From the NCBI GenBank assembly GCA_022826645.1, contig JAJDUM010000061.1, forward strand, positions 1 through 63,937: a stretch of DNA of 63,937 bases. Reading direction: 5' to 3'. The notes beneath the pieces are model-generated. The model was not told the origin of the DNA, did not search any database, and was given only the letters and a program-made list of their open reading frames with translations. This DNA comes from Candidatus Poribacteria bacterium. Lineage in GTDB: Bacteria; Poribacteria; WGA-4E; PCPOR2b. Of the stretch, positions 1 to 8,091 are shown piece by piece (the stretch's first letter is position 1; every line of letters starts with the position of its first letter). Made by a program: the position numbers and the translations under genes.

Positions 1-1
1 A

Positions 2-100
2 ATCGGGCATTTTATTGAACAGGTCTATAACCAGAAACGACCCCATTCGGCGTTAGGATATTTGACGCCGGTGGAATTTGAACAACAATACTTGTCTTAA
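2..100 (+). CDS. IS3-family transposase (OrfB/integrase core), C-terminal fragment
   Basis: The window opens inside a reading frame whose last 32 residues are visible. They carry the motif YNQKRPHSALGYLTP followed by EFE, the hallmark C-terminal end of IS3-family DDE transposases (rve integrase core). The rest of the gene lies outside the window, so completeness cannot be judged. The stop is followed within about 40 bases by a sequence resembling an IS911-type terminal inverted repeat, so this is the right-hand end of the element. Assignment to the family rests on the conserved C-terminal motif and is secure; the subgroup is inferred. Confidence 0.85.
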   Translation: MGHFIEQVYNQKRPHSALGYLTPVEFEQQYLS

Positions 101-104
101 CTTT

Positions 105-139
105 ACTGATTTGTGGCCCAAATTAACGTTGGCACTTCA
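105..139. repeat. Right terminal inverted repeat of the IS3-family element
   Basis: Read on the minus strand from 139, the end begins TGAAGTGCCAACG and then runs through an A/T-rich tract to GGGCCAC. This closely resembles the IS911-type end (known to start TGAAGTGG..AAC). IS3-family ends terminate in 5'-TG/CA-3', which fits CA at 138-139. The left end is outside the window, so the element boundary is inferred from one end only. Confidence 0.6.
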
Positions 140-709
140 TACTTTGACTATTTTTTCCAAAATCCTATTCTTTTGGTTTTCTACTACCCGTCGATAATAA
201 GTAAAAGCACCGATACCAAACCCCTGATTCTCGCATTTACGCCCCTGCATGAACATATCGCTATCTGGCTGAATTAGTCTGATAAGTCCCGGAGAAACGG
301 GTGGTCCATACGGTGGATCTTCACCCAACTTATAACATGTCCCGCGAGGTCCTAAAATTGTATCAATTTGCGCTGCCAAAGAATATACCTTTACTGTTTT
401 TTTGCAATTGGAGCATTGATACCTAACATACAAGTAATTTAAAGTACCTTGATCTAAAGATTTTTTGTCGACTAGCAGATCAACGCAGCGAAAAAATCGA
501 ACTCCCTTGCACAATTCATGTGGACAGTGAAGTCTCAACTCGGGTGTGTTAATTCTCTTTTCAACGCTAGGATATGGACCTGCGTTCTTTGGTACGGCTA
601 AATCTAATATATGCCCTAATTTATTCGGGGGTGTGTTTTGCAGAAAGTCAGAAAGAGTTTGATAGGTGACTTCTGGCTTTGTCTGTTCTTGTTTGTTACG
701 ATAGGTCAT
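137..709 (-). pseudogene. Zinc-ribbon protein of unknown function, 3' end cut by IS insertion
   Basis: The 190-residue frame has a possible metal site made of CPHELC (about residues 62-67) and CSNCKK (about 99-104), separated by a short beta-rich stretch. I do not recognise a named family. The C-terminal part (GIGAFTYYRRVVENQKNRI) looks like the start of a helical domain and stops abruptly after KIVKV. The TGA stop at 137-139 is exactly the first three bases of the neighbouring IS end, so the natural C-terminus is probably missing. No sequence on the far side of the IS is available to find the lost part. The start codon at 709 lacks a strong ribosome site but has GGAACCG just upstream. Truncation is inferred from the junction. 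Confidence 0.6.
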
Positions 710-735
710 AGACGGTTCCTTGAAACAACTTCAAC

Positions 736-767
736 CTGTAGGGAACAACGATCGTTGTTCCCTATAG
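736..767. promoter_or_regulatory. 32-bp near-perfect palindrome upstream of the zinc-ribbon gene
   Basis: Positions 739-764 form a perfect 26-bp palindrome with no central loop (half-site TAGGGAACAACGA). It extends to 736-767 with one mismatched pair (738/765). It lies about 30 bases upstream of the minus-strand gene starting at 709 and about 70 bases beyond the proA stop. It could be an operator for a dimeric repressor, the fold-back core of a small mobile repeat, or, less likely, a bidirectional terminator. No T-tract sits immediately beside it, which argues against a classic terminator. Confidence 0.6.
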
Positions 768-834
768 AAGGGCGTAAACCATGAAGAGTTTAGCACAGTT
801 CCGACAGAAACTATAGCGAGAAAGGGAAGGGGGC

Positions 835-2097
835 CTACGTCCGCAGCTGACCATTGCCATAGACAATGTACTTATAACTCGTCAGTCCCTCAAGTCCCAT
901 AGGACCCCGGCAGTGCAGCTTTTGGGTGCTGATACCTACTTCCGCACCGAGACCAAATTCGTAGCCGTCGGTGAAGCAGGTGCTCGCATTGACATAGACC
1001 GCAGCCGAATCTACTTCTTTAAGGAAACGCTGCGCCATAGTGTAGTTCTCCGTCACGATTGTGTCCGAGTGATGCGAACCGTAGGTTTCGATATGCTCCA
1101 CTGCTGCGTCGAAGTCCGGTACAATCCGAATTGACAGAATGTAGTCGAGATATTCCGTTTTCCAATCCTCCTCTGTTGCAGGAAGGAGGTCAGGACAGAT
1201 TGCCCGTGTTCTCTCGCATCCTCTCAGTTCGACTTCCGCGGCGACGAAGCTTTCACACATTGACGGAAGAAAGTTGGCCGCAATTTCCTCATGTACGAGC
1301 AGGGTTTCCATTGCATTGCAGACCGCGACCTTATATCCGCTCTTCGCGTTGATACAGATCTCCTCCGCCATCTGAATATCAGCTGCCTGATCGATATAGA
1401 CATGGCAGATTCCGTCCGCGTGGCCGAGCACTGGAATCTCCGACTGTTTCATGAGGTAGCGAACCAGTTCGTAGCTCCCGCGTGGGACGATGAGATCAAT
1501 TAGGTCTGGCAGTGCGATCATCTCATGGACCGCTTGTCGATCGGTAATATCAACAAACTGAATGGCACCCGGTATTCCTTCTCTTTCTGCTGTTTCGCCC
1601 AAGATATTGGCAAGCGCAGTGTTAGAATGAATCGCCTCGGACCCACCGCGCAAGATAACACCGTTCCCTGACTTGATACATAAAGCAGAAACCTCGACAG
1701 TGACATCTGGACGCGATTCATAGATAACGCCGACTACTCCGATTGGAACACTGACCCGCCCTATCTGCAAGCCGTTAGGTCGCTCTCGAATATGTGTTAC
1801 TTCTCCTATTGGATCTGGCAATGCAGCGACCTGCCTCAAATTATCCGCCATCCGATCAATCTTCTTATCGTCCAATTCCAGTCGTTGCATCAATGGCTCG
1901 GCAAGCCCTGTCTTTCGCCCTTCTTCCAGATCAATACGGTTCGCTTCTTGGATCTTGTCTTTGAATGTTAGGAGGCTGTCCGCCATCGCCAGCAGTGTTT
2001 TATTACGCACATCAACAGAAGTTTTAGAGAGTGTACGTTTGGCAGCTTTGGCAACTTGGGCTTTTGAACGGACCATATCCTGAATTGCTTGGCTCAT
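835..2097 (-). CDS. proA: Gamma-glutamyl phosphate reductase
   Basis: ProA reduces gamma-glutamyl phosphate to glutamate-5-semialdehyde with NADPH, the second step of proline synthesis in the cytosol. The 420-residue product is full length for the family. Visible signatures are IYESRPDVTVE near 126-136, LRGGSEA near 149-155, and the catalytic cysteine in VCNAMETLL (Cys260). The frame is open 35 codons further upstream, but the start at 2097 (MSQAIQDMV) is chosen because AAGGAG lies about ten bases before it and the upstream extension has no ProA similarity. proB is not nearby. The gene is last in a minus-strand group with the tail-anchored protein (64-base gap) and the cyclophilin-like protein. 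Confidence 0.95.
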   Translation of the reverse strand: MSQAIQDMVRSKAQVAKAAKRTLSKTSVDVRNKTLLAMADSLLTFKDKIQEANRIDLEEGRKTGLAEPLMQRLELDDKKIDRMADNLRQVAALPDPIGEVTHIRERPNGLQIGRVSVPIGVVGVIYESRPDVTVEVSALCIKSGNGVILRGGSEAIHSNTALANILGETAEREGIPGAIQFVDITDRQAVHEMIALPDLIDLIVPRGSYELVRYLMKQSEIPVLGHADGICHVYIDQAADIQMAEEICINAKSGYKVAVCNAMETLLVHEEIAANFLPSMCESFVAAEVELRGCERTRAICPDLLPATEEDWKTEYLDYILSIRIVPDFDAAVEHIETYGSHHSDTIVTENYTMAQRFLKEVDSAAVYVNASTCFTDGYEFGLGAEVGISTQKLHCRGPMGLEGLTSYKYIVYGNGQLRT

Positions 2098-2161
2098 AAT
2101 GTATCTTCTCCTTATACGACAGCCACATAAAAGTATAGAAAATAATTTCGATGACTCAGGA

Positions 2162-2752
2162 TTAGCCAGCGAATAGAAATCCCAAGTAAACACCCACTCC
2201 AACTAGAATGACCGCCACACCGATCACAGCAATCACAATTTTCCAATTCAAAATGCTCGATCCTCCTTCCTGCTCCAATGTTTCCCAGAATACTCTATCG
2301 CCTTGCGTTGCCTGTTGGTCCTCTTCCGGCGCATCGGTATTTCCGACAACAGGGGCTGCTTCGGGTTCCGGCGAGGACGCTTCTGTCTCGTCCGGTGATT
2401 GGGAAGCCTTTTGCCAGTTGCCGCCATTTTGCGTGAAACTATGAGACGCTTCCCCCTCGGAATTCACCTCTGGTTGGACACTCGACTGGTTTGAGGGTGT
2501 TTCTTCGTGGGTAGTTTCTGTAGGTGCAGGTGGATCGTCTGGCGTTGATGAAGAATCAGGTTGCACTAATGGTATTACCTCTGAACCTGCTGGAGGCTTT
2601 GCAGGATCGCCTGAAGGATTCACATCTTGATCTTCGTCCGCTGCTGTATCCTCCGCATCCTGCGATGCTGACTGCTTTCCTGACCACATCGCCTGACGTT
2701 GCTCCTTGATTTTCTCTTGCAACGCCTGTTTTTCTTTTTCACTCAGCTGCAC
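2162..2752 (-). CDS. Tail-anchored acidic membrane protein, unknown function
   Basis: The 196-residue protein has a short charged N-terminal helix (EKEKQALQEKIKEQRQ, possible coiled coil). A long low-complexity middle rich in Glu, Asp, Pro, Ser and Thr follows. The C-terminus is a single hydrophobic segment (about residues 170-192, VIAVIGVAVILVGVGVYLGF) with almost nothing after it. This architecture suggests a tail-anchored protein with its disordered domain in the cytoplasm. The start is GTG at 2750-2752, preceded by a strong AGGAGG at an 8-base distance. I do not recognise a family. It sits between the cyclophilin-like gene and proA, probably cotranscribed with both. Confidence 0.75.
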   Translation of the reverse strand: MQLSEKEKQALQEKIKEQRQAMWSGKQSASQDAEDTAADEDQDVNPSGDPAKPPAGSEVIPLVQPDSSSTPDDPPAPTETTHEETPSNQSSVQPEVNSEGEASHSFTQNGGNWQKASQSPDETEASSPEPEAAPVVGNTDAPEEDQQATQGDRVFWETLEQEGGSSILNWKIVIAVIGVAVILVGVGVYLGFLFAG

Positions 2753-2790
2753 AACAGTTACCTCCTAAGAAACACTTGATATACTCTCCG

Positions 2791-3174
2791 CTATTCGTCG
2801 GAGATTTTCTCAATTTTAACAACCGTTCCATCACTCACCTGTTTGAAGTTATTTGGCTCACCAAGCAACCTGCCAACCACATTGACAGGGCTCGCGGGAC
2901 GAATCTCTGCACCTCGACTCATCGGAGTGGGTCCAAAGAAAATGCAGAACGCCGTACCGGGGGGCCAATAGGCAAGTTCGCCCAATTCTACTACCGCTTG
3001 CGCATTATCTATCTCCGCGTTTATAGGGATGGAAAAGTAGATCTCATCACCCCACGTATTCCCAGGCGCCTCAATCGGTAGCGCGTCCCAGATCTGCTGT
3101 GCTGTGCGCGATTGATTCAATTCTGCTTCCATGACAACAGGTATAGCGGTGATTCTTATCCGCCTTTGCGGCAT
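2791..3174 (-). CDS. Cyclophilin-like fold protein (TM1367-type)
   Basis: The 127-residue protein matches the small cyclophilin-like family known from Thermotoga TM1367. It carries a TAQQIWDALPIEAPGNTWG stretch, a GDEIYFSIP strand, and WPPGTAFCIFFGPTPMS near the C-terminal half. The family has a cyclophilin beta-barrel but lacks the usual prolyl-isomerase active site, and its function is not established. The start at 3174 is preferred over an in-frame start 12 codons upstream because GGAGG sits just before it. First gene of a probable minus-strand operon with the tail-anchored protein (38 bases downstream) and proA. Confidence 0.8.
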   Translation of the reverse strand: MPQRRIRITAIPVVMEAELNQSRTAQQIWDALPIEAPGNTWGDEIYFSIPINAEIDNAQAVVELGELAYWPPGTAFCIFFGPTPMSRGAEIRPASPVNVVGRLLGEPNNFKQVSDGTVVKIEKISDE

Positions 3175-3328
3175 GAGGATCCTCCAAGGTAGAGTGGGGT
3201 GAATTCCCATTTGCTGTTGACTTACGTGATGCTTTTTTGCGATAATAGGTAACCAGCAGGATTTAATTCTATCATAAGCCTTTAGGGATTCTCAACACAA
3301 AAAAATAGTTCATGTAGGAGGAAACATA

Positions 3329-4063
3329 ATGAGGCTGCGGGACCGTATTGCAATTATAACGGGCGGCGGACAGGGAATTGGTCGAGCAACCTGCCTGCTG
3401 CTTGCAAAAGAGGGCGCGAATATCGTTATTGCAGAACATAACTCGACCACGGCAGAGGCTGTTGGAAAGGAAGTCGAAACGCTTGGGCGGCGGTGTCTTG
3501 TCGTCCAAACCGATGTCTCAGACGGTGCTTCTGTACGCTCCATGGTGAGTCAAACGCTTGAGGCTTTCGGACGGATCGATATTCTGGTTAATAATGCCGG
3601 AATTTTTAGCTACACACAGATTGAGGAATGCACCGAAGAAGAGTGGGATCGAATAATGGCGGTCAACCTCAAGGGACCGTTTCTGTGCTCCCAGGCTGTA
3701 ATTGACACGATGCGAAAACAGAAGTCCGGCAGGATTATCAGCCTCGGTTCTTTGGCGGGTCAAGTTGGTGGACTTGTTGCGTCTGCACCCTATTCCGCCT
3801 CGAAAGCGGGCGTTATGTGCCTCACGAAATCTCTAGCTCGTGCGCTCGGACCAGATAACATCACCGTCAATGCTATCGCTCCTGGGGTTGCTGCGACGGA
3901 CATGACAACGAACCATCCTGATCTGACTCCCCAGATGGTGCTCGGGCGGGTAGGCGAACCGGAGGAGATCGCAAATGCCATTCTGTTTTTAGCGTCCGAT
4001 GAAGGCTCGTACGTGACTGGCTTCACGCTCAATGTGAACGGTGGAATGTTTATGTCGTCCTGA
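3329..4063 (+). CDS. SDR-family oxidoreductase, FabG-like
   Basis: This 244-residue classical short-chain dehydrogenase/reductase has the nucleotide motif TGGGQGIG (11-18), NNAG (88-91), a catalytic serine near 141, and the YxxxK pair Tyr155/Lys159. The C-terminal NGGMFM ending also fits the FabG branch. Most close relatives reduce 3-oxoacyl or sugar/alcohol substrates with NAD(P)H; the substrate cannot be read from sequence. It has a strong AGGAGG just before the start. dapL follows 87 bases downstream on the same strand, but nothing links the two reactions, so assignment as the fatty-acid FabG is not justified. Confidence 0.88.
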   Translation: MRLRDRIAIITGGGQGIGRATCLLLAKEGANIVIAEHNSTTAEAVGKEVETLGRRCLVVQTDVSDGASVRSMVSQTLEAFGRIDILVNNAGIFSYTQIEECTEEEWDRIMAVNLKGPFLCSQAVIDTMRKQKSGRIISLGSLAGQVGGLVASAPYSASKAGVMCLTKSLARALGPDNITVNAIAPGVAATDMTTNHPDLTPQMVLGRVGEPEEIANAILFLASDEGSYVTGFTLNVNGGMFMSS

Positions 4064-4150
4064 ACGGCCCTTGCACATTAAGGACGCTTCTGATACAATT
4101 CCAACGGTTCAAGAACTGGAACTTTGAAACGTTAAATAGTAGGAGAAAAG

Positions 4151-5320
4151 ATGCAGATTGCAAATAGATTAAAAAGGATTCCACCTTACCTGTTTATCGA
4201 ACTAAGGAATAAAATAAACCAAGCGATTTCCGACGGTATTGACGTCATCAGCTTGGGGATCGGCGATCCGGTTGAGCCGACCCCGCAACCTGTAATCGAC
4301 GAACTCTGCCGCACTGCTGCCGACCCCGCAAACCATCGTTACCCGACGGACGAAGAGAAGGGGATGTTTGCGTTTCGGAAGGAAGTTGCGGATTGGTATG
4401 CTGAGCGGTACAACGTTGAGTTAGATCCGGAAGAAGAGGTACTTGGATTGATCGGATCGAAGGAGGGCTGCCACCATTTTATTCTGGCTGTTGTGAATCC
4501 CGGCGAGACAGTATTGATGACGGATCCAGGGTATCCGGCGTATCGTGCGAGTATCTTCATGGCTGAAGGCGAGCCTTATAACGTTCCAATCACGGGAGAC
4601 AACGGTTTTTTACCCAAACTCGCTGATGTTCCCTCGGATGTCGCTGACCAAGCGACGGCGATGTTCCTGAATTACCCGAACAATCCGACAGGAGCTACCG
4701 CAACGCCTGAGTTCTTTGCAGAGGTTGTTGAATTTGCTAAGAATTACGATGTCGCTGTGTGTCATGATAACCCGTATAGCGAAATCGTTTTTGAAGGGGA
4801 AGAGCCGTTGAGTTTTCTGTCGACGCCGGGTGCAAAGGATGTTGGGGTTGAACTCAATTCCTTGTCCAAGCCGTTCAATATGACGGGATGGCGTATTGGA
4901 ATGGCGATGGGGAATGTGGAACTGATCACGGGAATGGCGAAAGTTAAAGGCAATACCGACTCAGGAATTTTCAACGCCATTCAATACGCTGGAATCGCTG
5001 CCTTGACAGAGTGCCGAGATAATATTGAGAAAATGATGCCCATTTACACCCGCCGCCGTGAAAAGGTTGTCAACACCTTTAAGGAACTTGGTTGGACTGA
5101 TTATGATGTGCCAAAGGGAACGTTTTATCTCTGGTTACCAACGCCTGAAGGCATGAATTCTGTAGATTTTGCGACTTTGATGTTTGAAAAGGCAGCGGTT
5201 GTGATTGCGCCCGGAGCATCTTACGGTGAGTACGGGGAAGGGTATTTTCGACTGGTTTTGACCGTGCCTGATGATCGGTTGGACGAGGCGTTGGATCGGA
5301 TAAAAAAGGCGCTGAGTTAA
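4151..5320 (+). CDS. dapL: LL-diaminopimelate aminotransferase (class I/II PLP enzyme)
   Basis: DapL converts tetrahydrodipicolinate directly to LL-diaminopimelate using glutamate, giving lysine and peptidoglycan precursors in one step. The 389-residue protein opens with the typical A-x-R-L-x-x-I-PPYLF segment, then SLGIGDPVEPTP (34-45). It has NYPNNPTGA around 174-182, the PLP lysine in NSLSKPF (Lys240), and Arg248 in GWRIG, all fold-type I aminotransferase landmarks. The family overlaps with aspartate/alanine aminotransferases, so substrate choice is inferred from overall resemblance. RBS AGGAG lies eight bases upstream. It is convergent with sufR. Confidence 0.85.
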   Translation: MQIANRLKRIPPYLFIELRNKINQAISDGIDVISLGIGDPVEPTPQPVIDELCRTAADPANHRYPTDEEKGMFAFRKEVADWYAERYNVELDPEEEVLGLIGSKEGCHHFILAVVNPGETVLMTDPGYPAYRASIFMAEGEPYNVPITGDNGFLPKLADVPSDVADQATAMFLNYPNNPTGATATPEFFAEVVEFAKNYDVAVCHDNPYSEIVFEGEEPLSFLSTPGAKDVGVELNSLSKPFNMTGWRIGMAMGNVELITGMAKVKGNTDSGIFNAIQYAGIAALTECRDNIEKMMPIYTRRREKVVNTFKELGWTDYDVPKGTFYLWLPTPEGMNSVDFATLMFEKAAVVIAPGASYGEYGEGYFRLVLTVPDDRLDEALDRIKKALS

Positions 5321-5401
5321 TTAAGGAGTTAGGGACTGGTACGATCCTACCAGCCTGCGAAAGGTTCGAAAAGACAGAGGACGGATGATATTAAGTACGT
5401 A

Positions 5402-6064
5402 TCACAGCCTCTCCCGCCTTCCAAAGTCTTGAGCCGTGTCAGTCTTCAAGACTTTATAGCTACATATCGAATCCCCAGACGGCATGTGACATTCTCGCTC
5501 GACTGGTACATCGAGTAGCCGCTGCAGCAGGGATAACTCCAGCTGACACAGTTGGGGATATTTCTGTGCAATAGAGTCAAGGGCACAATTGTGTTCTTTA
5601 AGAATGTAGGCGTTTGGCGTTTCTGCGACCTCAACTTGATACCCCTCTTCATCCAAAAATGCCGCAAGTACTCTGATCTTTTCGCCCAAGCTTTTCCCCT
5701 CAATATTGTTGAGGCACATCTCAATCTTCGCTTCCATTTGATATTCAAGGAGTTGATTGACTTTTTCTGCGCCGTCAATTACTACCAGAGCGTCCAAAGT
5801 ACCCAATGCGAATCGTGGATAGTCATTTGGAAATAGACTTTCTTTGGCTTCAGGGGTAAGTTTATAGATATAAACAGGTCTGCCGCGGCTAATCTTTTCG
5901 CGATAGTGTTGAATATGCCCCTCTCGCTCTAAGATGGCAAGATGTTGACGAACTGTCATTGAATGGAGATCCAACTCCGCAGCAATTTCACCAGCTGTCA
6001 TACCGTTATTTTTTTTCAAGAGTTCGACGATCGCGCCGCGTGTGTCTTTAGGTACTGATTTCAT
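5402..6064 (-). CDS. sufR: SufR-type Fe-S cluster-sensing transcriptional regulator
   Basis: This 220-residue DeoR/ArsR-type winged-helix protein has its HTH at residues 22-60 (TAGEIAAELDLHSMTVRQHL) and a wing with SRGRPVYIY. The C-terminal third carries cysteines 160, 173, 192 and 201. The first two have the C-x12-C spacing of SufR proteins, which bind a 4Fe-4S cluster and repress suf genes when clusters are plentiful. The gene is divergent from a sigma factor followed by nfuA, which supports an iron-sulfur role. The fourth ligand arrangement differs slightly from the cyanobacterial pattern, so ligand assignment is tentative. It has its own sigma-70 promoter. Confidence 0.8.
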   Translation of the reverse strand: MKSVPKDTRGAIVELLKKNNGMTAGEIAAELDLHSMTVRQHLAILEREGHIQHYREKISRGRPVYIYKLTPEAKESLFPNDYPRFALGTLDALVVIDGAEKVNQLLEYQMEAKIEMCLNNIEGKSLGEKIRVLAAFLDEEGYQVEVAETPNAYILKEHNCALDSIAQKYPQLCQLELSLLQRLLDVPVERECHMPSGDSICSYKVLKTDTAQDFGRRERL

Positions 6065-6187
6065 CGTTTTTTCTTCCCGGCATTAGTAGTGAATACGCTT
6101 TAGCTTCCACGCATCCCTATTTCTCCACAGTTCCTTGATCAGACCGAAATACTACCTGCTGCCCCTTCCCTGTATAATACCACAAAG

Positions 6188-6216
6188 ATTATATCAGAAA
6201 AATAGTGCATTTACAA
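6188..6216 (-). promoter_or_regulatory. Sigma-70 promoter for sufR
   Basis: On the minus strand TTGTAA (6211-6216) and a perfect TATAAT (6188-6193) are separated by 17 bases, giving a leader of about 115 bases before the sufR start. Called from consensus match only. Confidence 0.6.
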
Positions 6217-6244
6217 GTCAAAATGGGTTTTTTAAGTTATTTAC

Positions 6245-6274
6245 TTGACAAAACATAAAATATCGTGTTACCAT
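6245..6274 (+). promoter_or_regulatory. Promoter with embedded inverted repeat, upstream of the sigma factor gene
   Basis: TTGACA (6245-6250) and TACCAT (6269-6274) are spaced by 18 bases. Between them lies the imperfect inverted repeat AACAT-N8-GTGTT (6252-6269). An operator between the -35 and -10 boxes would suit repression by the divergent SufR, but the half-site differs from the cyanobacterial SufR site, so the link is an inference. Confidence 0.35.
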
Positions 6275-6341
6275 TGCGACAATTCGATGCTAGACCTTGG
6301 TACGATAAGACAGTCCAACAGCCTTTTAGGAGAAGAGGTAA

Positions 6342-7328
6342 ATGACAACAAGGGCAAATGCAACGGTCGCTGGCGCATTCAATCAGAGCCTCGTTGAAAC
6401 GCCGATTGATGATACTGAAAGCTATGACGGCGATAGCGAATGGCCAACGCCATCAGAGGAAGAGACACCAACTCTCCAAATTGATGCACTAAGCACCTGG
6501 CTGCAAAAAGTTGCACAACACAGTCTCTTGTCCAGGGAGGAAGAGATTGAATTCGCCAAGCGGATTGAAGACGGCGATGAAGGGGCGCGTGATGAACTGG
6601 TCCAAGCTAACTTGCGGTTGGTGGTTTCCGTCGCAATGAAATATCAGGGCCATAATGTCCCTCTCGAAGATCTCATCCAAGAGGGCAACATTGGGTTGAT
6701 GCGCGCAGCAAGTAAATTCGATTATCGGAAGGGATTTAAATTTAGTACCTACGCTATATGGTGGATTCGGCAGGCGATCATGAGGGCACTCGATAACTGT
6801 TCACGCTCGATCCGGCTGCCATCCTACGTTGTTGCGAAGGCGACCAAATTCGATTCGGCTTATGCACATCTCAGCCAAACACTCCACCGCGAACCGACTA
6901 TTGAGGAACTATCCGAAATGCTTGATCTGACCGATAAACAGATCGAGGATCTTCTATTGCTCAATTCAGGTACAGTCTCGTTAGAACTACCACTTAATGA
7001 CGAAACGAACGCAACGACGTTGAGAGATATAATTGAGGATCCCCAAGCAAATCCTGAAGCAGGTCCAATTTCAGATTTGGTTGAAGAGGATTTAGTGGAC
7101 ACACTTCTCAGTAAATTGAAAGCGCGCGAGCGTACAGTAATCAAGATGCGCTTCGGTCTTGAAGATGGCGAAGAGAAGACACTGCGCGAAATTGGGGAAA
7201 AGATGGATGTTACGCGGGAAAGGATTCGACAGCTGGAGATCGAGGCAATCGCGCGGATTAAACGGCTGTACGATGAGACCGGCGAACTTCGGATTACTAC
7301 GGAAGCACCAAGTTGCCCAGCTGCGTAG
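6342..7328 (+). CDS. RNA polymerase sigma-70 family factor (group 1/2)
   Basis: This 328-residue sigma factor directs RNA polymerase to promoters. It has region 1.2 (about 46-80, [18 protein letters not shown]), region 2 (about 84-155) with [24 protein letters not shown] and [13 protein letters not shown], region 3 (about 158-235), and region 4 with the [22 protein letters not shown] (281-299). There is no long region 1.1, so it is shorter than a typical primary RpoD. It could be the principal factor of a lineage with compact SigA or an alternative group-2 factor. It lies divergent from sufR, and nfuA starts 25 bases after its stop, suggesting cotranscription. Confidence 0.93.
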   Translation: MTTRANATVAGAFNQSLVETPIDDTESYDGDSEWPTPSEEETPTLQIDALSTWLQKVAQHSLLSREEEIEFAKRIEDGDEGARDELVQANLRLVVSVAMKYQGHNVPLEDLIQEGNIGLMRAASKFDYRKGFKFSTYAIWWIRQAIMRALDNCSRSIRLPSYVVAKATKFDSAYAHLSQTLHREPTIEELSEMLDLTDKQIEDLLLLNSGTVSLELPLNDETNATTLRDIIEDPQANPEAGPISDLVEEDLVDTLLSKLKARERTVIKMRFGLEDGEEKTLREIGEKMDVTRERIRQLEIEAIARIKRLYDETGELRITTEAPSCPAA

Positions 7329-7353
7329 CACCTACCAACATTAAGGAGAGGCA

Positions 7354-7986
7354 ATGAAGAATCTATTAGACAAATTAAAACCGAAACAACCTCAAACCGC
7401 AGAGGCGTCTGGGCTGCTGACTGTCACTGAGGGTGCCAAGCAGAAGATTCAATCAGTGATTGAAGACCAAGGGATGGAGGTTGATGGATTGCGGATTAGC
7501 ATCAGTGGACGCTCTGCCTCGGCGTTTGAGTATGGGTTAGGTCTGGAAGTTGATCCAAACCCAGATGATATCGTGATCGACTGCGGTGAATTCAAGGTTT
7601 TCATCGACTCGGAAAGCGCCGAAAACCTAAGGGGCGCAACCGTTGATTATGTAGAAGATCTGAATTCGAGCGGCTTCAAGATTGATAACCCGAACACGCC
7701 TACTTGGGACAATCCTAAAGCCCAAGCTATTCAGCAACTGATTGACGAACGGATTAATCCTGCGGTTGCATCGCATGGTGGGCAGATCGATCTGTTGGAT
7801 GTTACTGATGATTCTATCTACATTCACATGGGTGGTGGCTGTCAGGGATGTGGCATGGCAAATGTCACCTTGAAGCACGGCATAGAGGGAATGATTCAAG
7901 AGCATTTCCCTGAAATCAAGAATATCATCGATACCACTGATCATGCAGCCGGAGATAACCCCTACTACCAACCGAGCAAGGGGTAA
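7354..7986 (+). CDS. nfuA: Fe-S cluster carrier NfuA-like (degenerate A-type domain plus Nfu domain)
   Basis: This 210-residue protein has two domains. Residues 20-110 fold-match A-type carriers (IscA/ErpA) but lack the cluster-binding cysteines, as in Escherichia coli NfuA. Residues 120-195 are an Nfu domain with the bridging motif GGCQGCGM (Cys163, Cys166), which holds a 4Fe-4S cluster between two subunits. NfuA delivers clusters to target enzymes, especially under stress. The sigma factor lies directly upstream and sufR is divergent, giving a coherent Fe-S neighbourhood. AAGGAGAGG precedes the start. The C-terminal DNPYYQPSKG tail is extra relative to the core fold. Confidence 0.9.
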   Translation: MKNLLDKLKPKQPQTAEASGLLTVTEGAKQKIQSVIEDQGMEVDGLRISISGRSASAFEYGLGLEVDPNPDDIVIDCGEFKVFIDSESAENLRGATVDYVEDLNSSGFKIDNPNTPTWDNPKAQAIQQLIDERINPAVASHGGQIDLLDVTDDSIYIHMGGGCQGCGMANVTLKHGIEGMIQEHFPEIKNIIDTTDHAAGDNPYYQPSKG

Positions 7987-8091
7987 AGAAGTAGTGTGAT
8001 TCTCGACGAACGGGCTGTCCTTCGGATTAAGCCTCGCGCCAAGACTTTAGTTACTAAGTGTCAAACTCTCTGTTGCTTTACGGAGGTTGCC

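Noticed and set aside
137..139. TGA of the truncated zinc-ribbon gene as a second selenocysteine codon
   Set aside because: The TGA coincides with the IS terminus and the following frame has no conserved extension, so it is an ordinary stop from insertion.
913..1503. Several plus-strand frames opposite proA
   Set aside because: Codon shadows of a clear proA gene, with no independent support.
5336..5353. CTGGTA/TACCAG hairpin between the dapL and sufR stops as a terminator
   Set aside because: The stem is only six base pairs and neither side has a T-tract.
6860..7354. 164-codon minus-strand frame opposite the sigma factor
   Set aside because: Serine/arginine-rich shadow of the sigma factor gene, without RBS or family match.
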